Assembly: GCA_964442075.1 (NCBI GenBank)
Contig: CAYTWH010000001.1
Coordinates: forward strand, 62,001-126,000
From: CAYTAU01 sp964442075
Lineage (GTDB): Bacteria > Bacteroidota > Bacteroidia > Bacteroidales > CAYTAU01
Direction: 5' to 3'
DNA: 64,000 bases
Under the pieces are notes generated by a model that made no database searches, was not told the DNA's origin, and was given only the letters and a program-made list of their open reading frames with translations. The position numbers were made by a program, and so were the translations under genes. Below are positions 26,815-36,762 of this stretch, piece by piece. Positions within the stretch are counted from its first letter, which is position 1, and each line of letters starts with the position of its first letter.

Positions 26815-27603
26815 ATGAAAAATTATACAAACATAGAATTTGAATTAAAAGATAATATCGGAACGGTTTGGTTCAATCGTCCGGATAAGCATAATGCAAT
26901 GAATGATGTTATGATTTCTGAAATAATTGATTGTTTTGAGGAAATTAACAATATGGATGATGTCAGGATTGCAATTATTAAAGGTAGAGGAAAATCGTTT
27001 TGTGCAGGTGCAGACCTTAATTACATGAAAGGTATTGCAGAATTTGGTTATGAAGAAAATTATCAAGATAGCTTACGTTTGGCTAAATGTTTTAATGTTA
27101 TTTATACTTGCAAAAAACCTACCATTGCAGTTGTTCATGGTGCAGCAATTGGAGGCGCAAATGGTATTCTTGCAGCATGTGATTTTGTGTATTGTGATGA
27201 TGAAACAAAATTCGCATTTAGCGAAGTTAAACTTGGTATTACCCCAGCAACAATATCGCCATACGTTGCAAAAAGAATTGGAGAATATGGTGCTAGAGAT
27301 TTAATGCTTACTGGTAGAAGATTTTTAGGTAAAGAAGCCGAATCATACAGGCTAGTTAATAAATCATTAGCTGCTGAGGAACTATATGAACACGTGAATT
27401 CAATTATTAAAGTATTAATGACTAGCGGACCTGATGCCATGGCTGCATGTAAAACTTTAATTTACGATATATCAAATACACTTACTTTTGACGAATCTAT
27501 TAATTACACTGCAAAAATGATTGCAGAACTTAGAGCTTCAAAAGAAGGACAAGAGGGAATGGCATCATTTTTAGAAAAAAGAAAACCTAATTGGGTAAAA
27601 TAA
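26815..27603 (+). CDS. enoyl-CoA hydratase family protein, LiuC-like, copy 2
   Basis: A 262-residue paralogue of the preceding gene with matching motifs (GRGKSFCAGADLNYM, HGAAIGGANGILAACDF, FSEVKLGITPATISPYVA with Glu137) and an almost identical C-terminus (KEGQEGMASFLEKRKPNW). Two nucleotides separate it from copy 1, so they are surely co-transcribed. The pair might form a mixed complex or act on different acyl chains. A ring/hydratase role in another pathway cannot be excluded, but the company of a methylcrotonyl-type carboxyltransferase favours methylglutaconyl-CoA chemistry. Confidence 0.84.
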   Translation: MKNYTNIEFELKDNIGTVWFNRPDKHNAMNDVMISEIIDCFEEINNMDDVRIAIIKGRGKSFCAGADLNYMKGIAEFGYEENYQDSLRLAKCFNVIYTCKKPTIAVVHGAAIGGANGILAACDFVYCDDETKFAFSEVKLGITPATISPYVAKRIGEYGARDLMLTGRRFLGKEAESYRLVNKSLAAEELYEHVNSIIKVLMTSGPDAMAACKTLIYDISNTLTFDESINYTAKMIAELRASKEGQEGMASFLEKRKPNWVK

Positions 27604-27653
27604 TTAGACAATTAGTTAATGTGATAATTAGCAAATTGAAAAAATAATAAAAC

Positions 27654-29819
27654 ATGAGTAAAAAAATAAAATTTAGTTTAATATACCGTGACATGTGGCA
27701 GTCTTCGGGAAAATATCAGCCTCGTGTGGATCAACTTAAAAAAATTGCCCCGGTAATTGTTGATATGGGCTGTTTTGATAGAATTGAAACAAATGGCGGT
27801 GCTTTTGAGCAAGTGAATTTGCTTTATGGTGAAAATCCAAATAAAGCGGTTCGTGAATGGACAAAACCTTTTAACAAAGCAGGCATTCAAACACACATGC
27901 TTGAAAGAGCTTTAAATGGAATAAGAATGTTTCCTGTTCCTGCTGATGTTCGTAAATTAATGTATAAAATTAAAAAAGCTCAGGGTGTTGATATTGCCCG
28001 TTCGTTTTGCGGATTAAACGACCATAGAAATCTTGAACTTTCGATTAAATATGCCAAAGAAGCAGGCATGATATCGCAAGCTACTTTAAGTATAACTCAT
28101 TCCGACCTTCATACTGTTGAGTATTTTATGGGTGTTGTTGATAAAGCAGTTGAATATGGTACAGATGAAATTTGCCTGAAAGATATGGCAGGTATTGGAA
28201 GACCTGCAACACTTGGTAAACTAGTAAAAACAATAAAAGAAAAATATCCTCATATTATCGTTCAATATCATGGTCATTCAGGACCCGGTTTCTCAGTTGC
28301 TTCTACACTTGAAGTTGCACGTGCCGGAGCAGATTATATTGATGTTGCAATGGAACCGCTTTCGTGGGGAATGGTTCATCCCGATGTTATTACAATTCGT
28401 CACATGCTTTTAGACGATGGCTTTGATGTTCCTGATATTAATATGAAAGCATATATGGAAGCAAGAGCATTAACACAAGAGTTTATTGATGATTTTCTTG
28501 GCTTATTCATTAATCCGAAAAACAGATATTTATCATCATTAATGGTAGATTCAGGGTTGCCGGGAGGAATGATGGGCAGCCTTATGTCCGACCTTAAAGG
28601 AGTTCACGATGCAATTAATATGTCAATGTCGGCAGCAGGTAAACCTGAATTATCGGAAGACGAACTTCTTGTAAAACTATTTGATGAAGTAACGTATATA
28701 TGGCCACTTATGGGATATCCACCATTGGTAACACCATTTAGCCAGTATGTAAAAAACACTGCTTTAGTAAATGTTATGAACCTTGCACAAGGTAAAGAAA
28801 GATTTATGTCTATTGACCCTAACACATGGGATATGTTACTTGGAAGAGCCGGGAATCTACCGGGAAAAATAGACCCTGTTTTCGAAAAACTGGCAAAAGA
28901 ACAAGGCAAAAAATTCTATACAGGAGTTCCACAAAAGATTTATCCGGACGTACTTGATACGTACAGAAAAGAAATGAAAGAAAATAATTGGGAACTTGGC
29001 GAGGACGAAGAAGAATTATTTGAATTTGCAATTCACGAAACACAATATAGAGATTATAAATCAGGTGTGGCAAAAGAAAGTTTTGAAGCCGAACTGGAAA
29101 AACTCAGAGCACCTCAAACATCAAAAACAAATATTGCTATGAATACAAGTCAAAAACCAAACAGAGCATCGTATAAAAAAGATAAAGTTGATTATCCTGT
29201 TGCAATAACCGCGTATTTATTACACGGATTAAACACCGGCAGAATTGGAGAAATACCATTTTTGCCAAAAGAACATAACATATGGAACTCTATTGGATAT
29301 TGGAGAAACCTCATTAATGTTGATGTTAATTATAAAGACGAAGTAATTCCTGTTGCGTTTAGAAAAATACAAGATAAGGAATATGAGTTTACAATAGCAA
29401 AAAATACTTTTGCTGCAAACTTAGTCTATATTGATAAAGATGAAGTTGATATTACAATTGATAAAACAGCGTATTTTGCAAAAATTGTAAAAGAAGAGGA
29501 AGAATTTGCTATTACAATTAACAGCGACAAATTCAATATGAGCCGAAACGACATTTTGATAGATGACGTAGCAGGAAGTTCAGATGGAGCATCATCAAGT
29601 AGCGACAATAATATAAAATCCCCAATGCCCGGTAAAGTTTTCAAGTTAAATGTAAAAGAAGGCGACAAAGTATCTAAAGGAGATACATTAATTGTTGTTG
29701 AAGCTATGAAAATGGAAAATAGTATTACAACAACAAAAGATGCAATTGTTAAAAAAGTAAATGTTGCTATTGGTGATATGGTTGAAATAACAAGCGTTAT
29801 GATTGAATTAGAAGATTAG
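27654..29819 (+). CDS. fused 5S-type carboxyltransferase and biotin carrier protein
   Basis: A 721-residue protein. Residues 1 to about 470 form the HMG-CoA-lyase-like barrel and PYC_OADA extension of pyruvate carboxylase, oxaloacetate decarboxylase and transcarboxylase 5S. Visible are Asp and Gln in YRDMWQSSGKY, Lys176 in CLKDMAG (the carbamylated lysine) and His206/His208 in YHGHSGPG (metal). Residues about 545-640 look like a beta-rich BT-type linker domain. Residues 656-721 are a biotinyl domain with Lys686 in VEAMKMENS. There is no biotin carboxylase domain. The partner is probably the 12S-like subunit encoded at 24372-25979. Alternatives are a PycB-type pyruvate carboxylase subunit or an oxaloacetate decarboxylase alpha subunit. 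Confidence 0.88.
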   Translation: MSKKIKFSLIYRDMWQSSGKYQPRVDQLKKIAPVIVDMGCFDRIETNGGAFEQVNLLYGENPNKAVREWTKPFNKAGIQTHMLERALNGIRMFPVPADVRKLMYKIKKAQGVDIARSFCGLNDHRNLELSIKYAKEAGMISQATLSITHSDLHTVEYFMGVVDKAVEYGTDEICLKDMAGIGRPATLGKLVKTIKEKYPHIIVQYHGHSGPGFSVASTLEVARAGADYIDVAMEPLSWGMVHPDVITIRHMLLDDGFDVPDINMKAYMEARALTQEFIDDFLGLFINPKNRYLSSLMVDSGLPGGMMGSLMSDLKGVHDAINMSMSAAGKPELSEDELLVKLFDEVTYIWPLMGYPPLVTPFSQYVKNTALVNVMNLAQGKERFMSIDPNTWDMLLGRAGNLPGKIDPVFEKLAKEQGKKFYTGVPQKIYPDVLDTYRKEMKENNWELGEDEEELFEFAIHETQYRDYKSGVAKESFEAELEKLRAPQTSKTNIAMNTSQKPNRASYKKDKVDYPVAITAYLLHGLNTGRIGEIPFLPKEHNIWNSIGYWRNLINVDVNYKDEVIPVAFRKIQDKEYEFTIAKNTFAANLVYIDKDEVDITIDKTAYFAKIVKEEEEFAITINSDKFNMSRNDILIDDVAGSSDGASSSSDNNIKSPMPGKVFKLNVKEGDKVSKGDTLIVVEAMKMENSITTTKDAIVKKVNVAIGDMVEITSVMIELED

Positions 29820-29847
29820 ATAATTGTTAACTTGAAATTTTATTAAT

Positions 29848-29907
29848 CCTGTAAACGGGTGCCATTTTTTCAATAATTTATCCCGTTCAAATTATAATTA
29901 TTACAGG
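29848..29907. other. nested inverted repeats in the gap 29820-30139
   Basis: CCTGTAA (29848-29854) pairs with TTACAGG (29901-29907), and inside it AACGGG (29854-29859) pairs with CCCGTT (29882-29887). The two stems could stack into one structured RNA or act as an operator or weak terminator after the carboxyltransferase operon. No T-tract follows. The rest of this 320-bp gap shows no open frame or recognisable element. Confidence 0.4.
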
Positions 29908-30139
29908 CGATGGCAAAAGTACAAAGGAGTATGTCATATATAGTTTGCCTACATAGACTTTCTACATAATTTAAGAAACGAACTAGAATTATATATAAAA
30001 AGCAAATCGGGATTAACACACGTTAACATCTTTTTACATATAAAACTTGTTAATTTACATACCTATTAATAATTTTGATACATTGTATTTTCATTACATA
30101 TCAGTATGAAGAAATCTTAGCTTTAAAAAATCAAACATA

Positions 30140-31294
30140 ATGAAACAAATTTTATTAATAATAGCAAGAATAGTACTGGGTATAGTTTTTACTTTTTCAG
30201 GTATTGTAAAAGTTATAGACCCACTTGGTTCCACATACAAGTTTGCCGATTATTTTCACGATGCATTTAGCATGGACTGGATGATTCCTGCATCATTTGC
30301 TCTCGCTGTTCTTATGTCAGCAATTGAATTCCTGTTTGGTATTACTTTGTTAATAAACATTAGAACTAAAATAAGTTCCTTGGGTATATTGTTATTTATG
30401 ATAGTTTTTACACCATTAACATTATATATAGCAATTGCTGATCCTGTGCAAGACTGTGGATGCTTTGGCGATGCACTGATTGTAACAAATTGGCAAACAT
30501 TTTATAAAAATATTATCATATTTATAATTGCATTTATTGTTTTCTATTTCAGGAAAAGCTACAAACCGTTTCTGTCAGTCCGAAAAGAATGGATTATAAC
30601 AGGTATTTTAGCTATACTTACTTTTGGAACATCAATATATTGTTATAAACATTTGCCATTAATGGATTTCAGACCATACAAAGTAGGAACACATATACCA
30701 GATGGAATGAAAATGCCCGATGATGCTATTGTAGATGAATACATATATAATTACGTTTTGAAAAATACCGAAACCGGCGAAGAACTTGAAATTAACAGTG
30801 AAGAATATGTTAATGATTCTACATATTGGCATGAAGGTTCACCATGGGAATTTATTGATAGTTCAGAACCTATTCTTGTTAAAAAAGGCTACACTCCACC
30901 AATTCATGATTTTAGTATAGCATCGCAAGATGGAGAGGATATTACAGATATTGTGCTTGAAGATGAACGATTCTATCTTATTTTAATTGCTTACGACTTA
31001 AATGAATCAAGCATAAGCAAACAAGAACAGATTAATAAATTGACAAATTATTGTACAAATAATAATTATGGATTTATTTGCATGACCTCATCTATTGATA
31101 TACACATTAAAGAGTTTGTAGATAAAACAAAAGCTCCTTATGAATTTTATTCTACAGATGAAATTACTCTTAAAACTATTGTTAGAGCTAATCCCGGCTT
31201 AGTATTACTAAAAAAAGGAACAGTTTTAGGAAAATGGCATTACAATGATATTCCTGAAATAGCGGAATTTGAAAATGATTTCTTTAAAAAATAA
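30140..31294 (+). CDS. DoxX/MauE-type membrane protein (BT_3928 family)
   Basis: A 384-residue protein. The first half contains about four to five transmembrane helices in the DoxX/MauE pattern (ARIVLGIVFTFSGIVKVIDP, SAIEFLFGITLLINIR, then AIADPVQDCGCFGDALIVTN with a Cys pair between helices). The second half is soluble and, from about residue 270, resembles a thioredoxin-like fold without a CxxC (EDERFYLILIAYDLNE ... APYEFYSTDE). Relatives in Bacteroidetes are annotated as BT_3928 family and often sit beside tpiA, as here. A redox or thiol-related membrane role is inferred from the family. It ends five nucleotides before tpiA. Confidence 0.8.
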   Translation: MKQILLIIARIVLGIVFTFSGIVKVIDPLGSTYKFADYFHDAFSMDWMIPASFALAVLMSAIEFLFGITLLINIRTKISSLGILLFMIVFTPLTLYIAIADPVQDCGCFGDALIVTNWQTFYKNIIIFIIAFIVFYFRKSYKPFLSVRKEWIITGILAILTFGTSIYCYKHLPLMDFRPYKVGTHIPDGMKMPDDAIVDEYIYNYVLKNTETGEELEINSEEYVNDSTYWHEGSPWEFIDSSEPILVKKGYTPPIHDFSIASQDGEDITDIVLEDERFYLILIAYDLNESSISKQEQINKLTNYCTNNNYGFICMTSSIDIHIKEFVDKTKAPYEFYSTDEITLKTIVRANPGLVLLKKGTVLGKWHYNDIPEIAEFENDFFKK

Positions 31295-31299
31295 ATAAT

Positions 31300-32049
31300 A
31301 TGAGACAAAAAATTGTTGCAGGAAACTGGAAAATGAATACAAACATTCAGGAAGGAAAAAATCTTTCTGTTGATATTGTTAAATTAGTAAAAAATAATGA
31401 AGTTAAAGTAATTATATTTCCTCCTTTTACTCATTTAACTAGCATTTTAAATGAAACTAATAATTCTTTTGTAAGTATTGGAGCACAAAACTGTGCAGCT
31501 TATGAAAAAGGTGCTTATACAGGCGAAGTTTCTGCCGAAATGTTAAAATCTATTGGAATTGATTATGTATTAATTGGACATTCTGAAAGAAGAGCATATT
31601 TTAATGAAACAAACGAAATATTAAAGCAAAAACTTGATATTGCTTTAAAGAATCAATTATTACCAATATTTTGTTGTGGAGAAATACTTGAAGAAAGAAA
31701 CTCTAACAATCATTTTTCTATTGTAAAACAACAATTAAAAGAAAGTTTATTTCATCTCAAAAATGATGACATCACAAAATTAATAATTGCTTATGAACCT
31801 GTTTGGGCAATTGGGACAGGTCTTACTGCCAGCCCCCAACAAGCAGAAGAAATGCATGCTTTTATAAGAAAAGTTATTCAAGAACAATATGGTAATGATA
31901 TTGCAAATAATAGATCCATACTTTATGGAGGAAGTTGCAAACCAACAAATGCCGGAGAATTATTTTCAAACCCAAATGTTGATGGAGGATTAATTGGAGG
32001 AGCAGCTTTAAATGCAAATGATTTTGTTGGAATTATAAATTCTTTTTAA
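31300..32049 (+). CDS. tpiA: triosephosphate isomerase
   Basis: A 249-residue glycolytic enzyme interconverting dihydroxyacetone phosphate and glyceraldehyde 3-phosphate. The catalytic residues lie in the usual motifs: Lys in AGNWKMN, His in IGHSERR, and Glu in AYEPVWAIGTG. The phosphate-binding loop YGGSCKPTNAGELF and GGLIGGAALNANDF are present. It starts five nucleotides after the DoxX-type gene, so the two are co-transcribed. It is the full family length with no oddities. Confidence 0.97.
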   Translation: MRQKIVAGNWKMNTNIQEGKNLSVDIVKLVKNNEVKVIIFPPFTHLTSILNETNNSFVSIGAQNCAAYEKGAYTGEVSAEMLKSIGIDYVLIGHSERRAYFNETNEILKQKLDIALKNQLLPIFCCGEILEERNSNNHFSIVKQQLKESLFHLKNDDITKLIIAYEPVWAIGTGLTASPQQAEEMHAFIRKVIQEQYGNDIANNRSILYGGSCKPTNAGELFSNPNVDGGLIGGAALNANDFVGIINSF

Positions 32050-32221
32050 CTTCATTTACAAATTAATAATAAATCCCAACACATTCAATTATAGGGATAT
32101 AAATAACTGAATTATTGCTCTGTTTAAAAAAAAATAATATCTATTTAAAATATTTTTAGCACATTATTCTAAAATTATTTACTTTTCATCGTAGTTTTAA
32201 ACAACTTTATTTGTGCAAAAA

Positions 32222-35200
32222 ATGAAAAAAATAATTATATTAATTGCAATACTTTTAGCTTCCTGTTTTCATTCATATTCTCAAGCTATCACTAGTTTTC
32301 CTGATAACCATGAAAAATTCTTGAAAAAGATGAACTCATTTTTATCTAATAGTAATGCAAAAAAAGCTAAAGAAATAATTGATGAATTTGAGCCGATATG
32401 GGAATCAAATATGTATAATGAAAATCAAAAAAAGATCATACATACTTTGGCAAACAGAATGTTAACAAAAAAATGCAGAACATTCCCCCATTTCTCATCC
32501 TTTATTGAATCTCTAACAGCCTATTCTAAAACCGATAAGAATAATGAAAGTTACGAAAACTGGAGAAAAGGATTTTCATATTTATTAAAAAATAAGAAAG
32601 TAAAATTAAGTGCAATAGAAAATTATTTGAAAACATCCAAAAACTTATGGAATTCTAATATAATTTACAAATCTTCTACAACCGAGTGGCAAGCAAGCAA
32701 TAACGACTACAGGTATCTTTTTGACGGAAAAAATATCAAAATAATTTTTGGCGAAATTAATTTAACATGTTATGCAAAAAGAGATAGCACACAAATTATC
32801 AAAACACAAGGAATATTTGACCCTCTTAAAATTACATGGACAGGAGTAAATGGTAAAATTACATGGCAAAGAGCAGGATTTGAAGAGGAGAATGTTTTTG
32901 CTTTTTTAAGCAAGTATAAAATTGACATGAAAAAATCAAATTATAAAGCCGATTCTGTAACCTTTATCAATACTACATACTTTAATGAACCATTGATGGG
33001 AAAAATTGAAGAAAAAGTTTTGGCTGATGTAAAAGCTGAAAAAGCATCATATCCACGATTCGAATCCTATACTAAACGTTTTAACATCAAAAATATTTAT
33101 GAAAACATTGATTACTCAGGTGGATTTTATATGAAAGGAGCAAAATTTCTTGGACAAGGAGACGAAAAACAAGATGCATACTTATACATATACAGAGAAG
33201 ATGACATTTTTCTCACAACTGCTGCAAAATTATATATTTTTAAAAAAGATGGGATTATTGCAGAAAAAGCAGCTATTACTTTTCGTGTAGACACAGATTC
33301 GATCTATCACCTTGGACTAACCTTTAAGTACAATGTTAACAAAAAAACCGTTACTCTGATCCGTGATAAAAAAGGGATTTCAAAAAGTCTGTTTGTAAAT
33401 ACATATCATGGTATTAATATGGATGTAGAACGAATAAGTTGGAAAATTGATGAACCAAAAATTGATATGTCTGCTATGAAAAGCACTACAAATATTAATC
33501 AATCCAGTTTTGAATCATCAAGCTACTTCAGATTAAACAGGTATTTTGATTTGCAGATGCAAGACGATGAAAACCCTCTTGTTGTTGTTCGGAACTATAC
33601 CAGAACATATAAAACTGAAACATTTACTGTTGAAGAATTTTCAGGCTTCTTACGCTCATCTATTCAACAAACAAAATGGTATCTGATGAATCTTGCTTTT
33701 AAAGGATTTGTTTCTTACGATTTTAACAATGGTATTATAACAGTAAATCCAAAATTATACAACTATATCTCCTCAAGTATTGGTAAGCGCGATTATGATG
33801 TTATTAAATTTGATTCAAGAACTCAGGGTTTTGAAAATGCACAATTGAGTTTGCTAAATTTTGATCTGAAAATAAACGGTGTAGAAGAAATATTTCTTAG
33901 CGACTCGCAAAATGTTGTGATATATCCCAGTAATCAAGAAATTAATCTGAAAAGATATTTGAACTTTGAATTTAATGGTAAAATTCGTGCAGGGTATTTC
34001 TTGTTTTCCGGTTCAAATTTCTTTTTCGATTATGAAAAATTTAAAATTGACCTTACCGATGTTGAGTATGTAAAAATGAGAGTACCAAGTCATTTATTAG
34101 ATAAAAATGGTATGCCTATTCATGTTTTTGTGAAAAATACAATTGAAAATTTAACAGGGAACTTATTAATTGATGACCCAAATAATAAATCAGGAGTAAA
34201 AAGACATCCCGAATATCCTATATTTAATAGTAAAAAAGACAGTTATGTTTATTACGATAATAAAAATACTTTTGGAGAAGTATATGGCAGAGACAAATTC
34301 TATTTTCAGATATATCCTTTTAGCATGAAAAAACTTGATAATATGAAAAAGGATGAGCTACAATTTAAAGGTTATTTTGTGTCAGGAGGAATTTTCCCGC
34401 CATTTGAAGATACATTAAGATTAATGCCCGATTATTCTCTTGGCTTTATCAGAAAAACTCCACCGGGAGGCTATCAGGTTTATGGAGGAAAAGGAAAATT
34501 TAACAATGATATTATATTAAGTAATCAAGGATTACGAGGTAGCGGTTCTTTTGATTATGTTACATCTACAACCACTTCTGATGATTTCCAATTTTTCCCC
34601 GATTCATTAAATACTCTTGCACAAGAGTTTGTTGTAAGAGAACAAAAATCAGGAGTTGAATTTCCAACTGTTAACGGAGAAAATGTTTACGTACACTGGA
34701 TGCCTTATGAAGATGAATTACTCGCAAAAGATACAGATAAACCAATACAAATGTATGATGAAAGTGTAACACTCAACGGAACAGCAAAAGTTGAGCCTTC
34801 AGGATTGTCAGGTTGGGGAAAACTCGAATTTGGGAGTGCACAGTTATTATCAGATATGTTCTCATTTAAAAATACGGCTATTGATGCCGATACTGCTTTT
34901 TTCAATCTCAAAGCTCTTGGATCTGATGATTTAACTTTTAAAACAGAAAACGTTAATGCTCATGTTGATTTTGAAAAACGTATTGGAGAATTTAAGTCAA
35001 ACGGAGCAGCTTCTTTTGTTGAATTTCCACAAAACCAATATATATGTTATATGGATCAATTTAACTGGTACATGGATAAAGAAGAAATTGAAATGAGTGC
35101 CAGCAGTAAAGCAATAGATGAACTGTCGTTAAAAACCGACAGCCTTAGTCCTACCGAACTGGAAGATATTCAGCTTGAAGGATCGCAATTTATATCTATT

Positions 35201-36760
35201 CATCCACGACAAGATTCTTTAAATTTTGTTGCACCAAGTGCAAAATATAGCATCAGAAAAAATATAATTAAGGCAAAAGATGTAAAATTTATTAGAGTTG
35301 CAGATGCAACTGTTTATCCCGGCGATGGCAAAGTTGTGATCGAGAAAAAAGCAAAAATGCAGACTCTTGTAGATGCCAAAATAATTGCCAATACAACAAC
35401 TCGTTTCCATACCATTTATAATGCCACAGCTAATATTTACGGCAAAAAAGACTATACAGCAAACGGAGATTATGAATATATTGATGAAATTAACAGAAAA
35501 CAAGAAATTCATTTTGATGTTATATCAGTTGATTCCTCAATACAAACTTATGCAACCGGTAAAATAGGAATTACAGATGGCTTTACCTTAAGCCCTAATT
35601 TTGATTATACAGGTAAAGCGAAAATGATTGCCAGTCAGCAAAATCTGATCTTTAAAGGTAGTGCAAAAATGAAACATGAATGTGAAAAAATAAAGCCAAT
35701 ATGGTTTAAATTTAATGCTGAAATAAATCCAAATGAAATTTATATTCCAATAAGTGAAACTCCTTCAGATATCAACGACAATAATGTTCACGCAGCTTTT
35801 ATGATGACCAACGATTCTGCTCATATATATTCAACTTTTCTTAACAAGCACAAAAAATACAGCGATACTGAAGTAGTTTCTGCAAGTGGATTTTTACACT
35901 ATGATAAAAGTTCGGGGAAATATAAAATATCAAACAAAGAAAAACTTACAGAATTTAATCTACCCGGCAATTATTTAAGCATTCATAAAAGTATTTGCAA
36001 TATGTATGGTGAGGGTAAAATGAATCTGGGAGTTAGTTTTGGACAAGTAGAACATTCTGCTGCCGGAAATATTAGCTCTAGCATGGATTCTACAAATGTT
36101 AGCCTTGATATTTTTCTTATACTCGATTTCTTTTTCAACAATAAAATGTTAGAAATAATGGCAGATGTTATTAACGGAGTTGCTGTTGAACCCATAGATT
36201 TTGAAAGAAGAGAATTTACAAAAGGTATGATAGAACTTGTAGGCGAAGAAAAAGCAAGCGAATTTATTGCAAATCTCAGCTTGGGAACATTTAAGAAATT
36301 TCCTAAAGAACTTGAAAAATCAATAGTTTTTAGTGAACTGCGAATGGATTTCGACCCACGTACACATACCTACAATTCTATTGGTTCAATTGGCATAAGC
36401 AATATTCTGAAAAAACAAATACACAAATTTGTTGATGGTCATGTTGAAATTATTAAAAAACGCAGTGGCGACATTCTTACCATGTATCTTGAACTAGATG
36501 AAACAAACTGGTTCTATTTTTCATACAGAGGTGGTGTTATGCGTACTTTTTCTACTAACGAACAATTCAATAATATTATTAGAGAAATGAAACCCGATGA
36601 CAGAAAATTAAAAGTTGAAAAAGGCGAAAAACCATATTCATACTATCCTGCAAATAAAAATATGGTGAAAAAATTTCTTAAAAAATTTGAAATTATTGAA
36701 GAAGACGAAGAAAATACTGATGATATGGAAACAGATTCTGAAAACGATGAAAATGATTAA
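32222..36760 (+). CDS. very large exported protein of unknown function
   Basis: A 1512-residue protein. ATG at 32222 is preferred to a GTG nine bases earlier. The N-terminus MKKIIILIAILLASCFHSYSQ could be read as a lipoprotein signal (Cys15) or as a signal peptide cleaved near SQ. The rest is a long, beta-rich sequence with many Phe, Tyr, Asp and Lys residues and no transmembrane helices, ending in a very acidic tail. The central part repeatedly shows strands around KFKNNDII and GGYQVYGGKGKF, suggesting a long beta-solenoid or barrel-like architecture. I do not recognise a named domain. It is probably periplasmic or attached to the outer membrane. Confidence 0.78.
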   Translation: MKKIIILIAILLASCFHSYSQAITSFPDNHEKFLKKMNSFLSNSNAKKAKEIIDEFEPIWESNMYNENQKKIIHTLANRMLTKKCRTFPHFSSFIESLTAYSKTDKNNESYENWRKGFSYLLKNKKVKLSAIENYLKTSKNLWNSNIIYKSSTTEWQASNNDYRYLFDGKNIKIIFGEINLTCYAKRDSTQIIKTQGIFDPLKITWTGVNGKITWQRAGFEEENVFAFLSKYKIDMKKSNYKADSVTFINTTYFNEPLMGKIEEKVLADVKAEKASYPRFESYTKRFNIKNIYENIDYSGGFYMKGAKFLGQGDEKQDAYLYIYREDDIFLTTAAKLYIFKKDGIIAEKAAITFRVDTDSIYHLGLTFKYNVNKKTVTLIRDKKGISKSLFVNTYHGINMDVERISWKIDEPKIDMSAMKSTTNINQSSFESSSYFRLNRYFDLQMQDDENPLVVVRNYTRTYKTETFTVEEFSGFLRSSIQQTKWYLMNLAFKGFVSYDFNNGIITVNPKLYNYISSSIGKRDYDVIKFDSRTQGFENAQLSLLNFDLKINGVEEIFLSDSQNVVIYPSNQEINLKRYLNFEFNGKIRAGYFLFSGSNFFFDYEKFKIDLTDVEYVKMRVPSHLLDKNGMPIHVFVKNTIENLTGNLLIDDPNNKSGVKRHPEYPIFNSKKDSYVYYDNKNTFGEVYGRDKFYFQIYPFSMKKLDNMKKDELQFKGYFVSGGIFPPFEDTLRLMPDYSLGFIRKTPPGGYQVYGGKGKFNNDIILSNQGLRGSGSFDYVTSTTTSDDFQFFPDSLNTLAQEFVVREQKSGVEFPTVNGENVYVHWMPYEDELLAKDTDKPIQMYDESVTLNGTAKVEPSGLSGWGKLEFGSAQLLSDMFSFKNTAIDADTAFFNLKALGSDDLTFKTENVNAHVDFEKRIGEFKSNGAASFVEFPQNQYICYMDQFNWYMDKEEIEMSASSKAIDELSLKTDSLSPTELEDIQLEGSQFISIHPRQDSLNFVAPSAKYSIRKNIIKAKDVKFIRVADATVYPGDGKVVIEKKAKMQTLVDAKIIANTTTRFHTIYNATANIYGKKDYTANGDYEYIDEINRKQEIHFDVISVDSSIQTYATGKIGITDGFTLSPNFDYTGKAKMIASQQNLIFKGSAKMKHECEKIKPIWFKFNAEINPNEIYIPISETPSDINDNNVHAAFMMTNDSAHIYSTFLNKHKKYSDTEVVSASGFLHYDKSSGKYKISNKEKLTEFNLPGNYLSIHKSICNMYGEGKMNLGVSFGQVEHSAAGNISSSMDSTNVSLDIFLILDFFFNNKMLEIMADVINGVAVEPIDFERREFTKGMIELVGEEKASEFIANLSLGTFKKFPKELEKSIVFSELRMDFDPRTHTYNSIGSIGISNILKKQIHKFVDGHVEIIKKRSGDILTMYLELDETNWFYFSYRGGVMRTFSTNEQFNNIIREMKPDDRKLKVEKGEKPYSYYPANKNMVKKFLKKFEIIEEDEENTDDMETDSENDEND

Positions 36761-36762
36761 CA

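Noticed and set aside
26021..27603. Classical enoyl-CoA hydratases of fatty acid oxidation
   Set aside because: One catalytic Glu is replaced by the GGANG segment and the SEVK...ISPY signature points to LiuC-type enzymes; no other beta-oxidation genes are adjacent.
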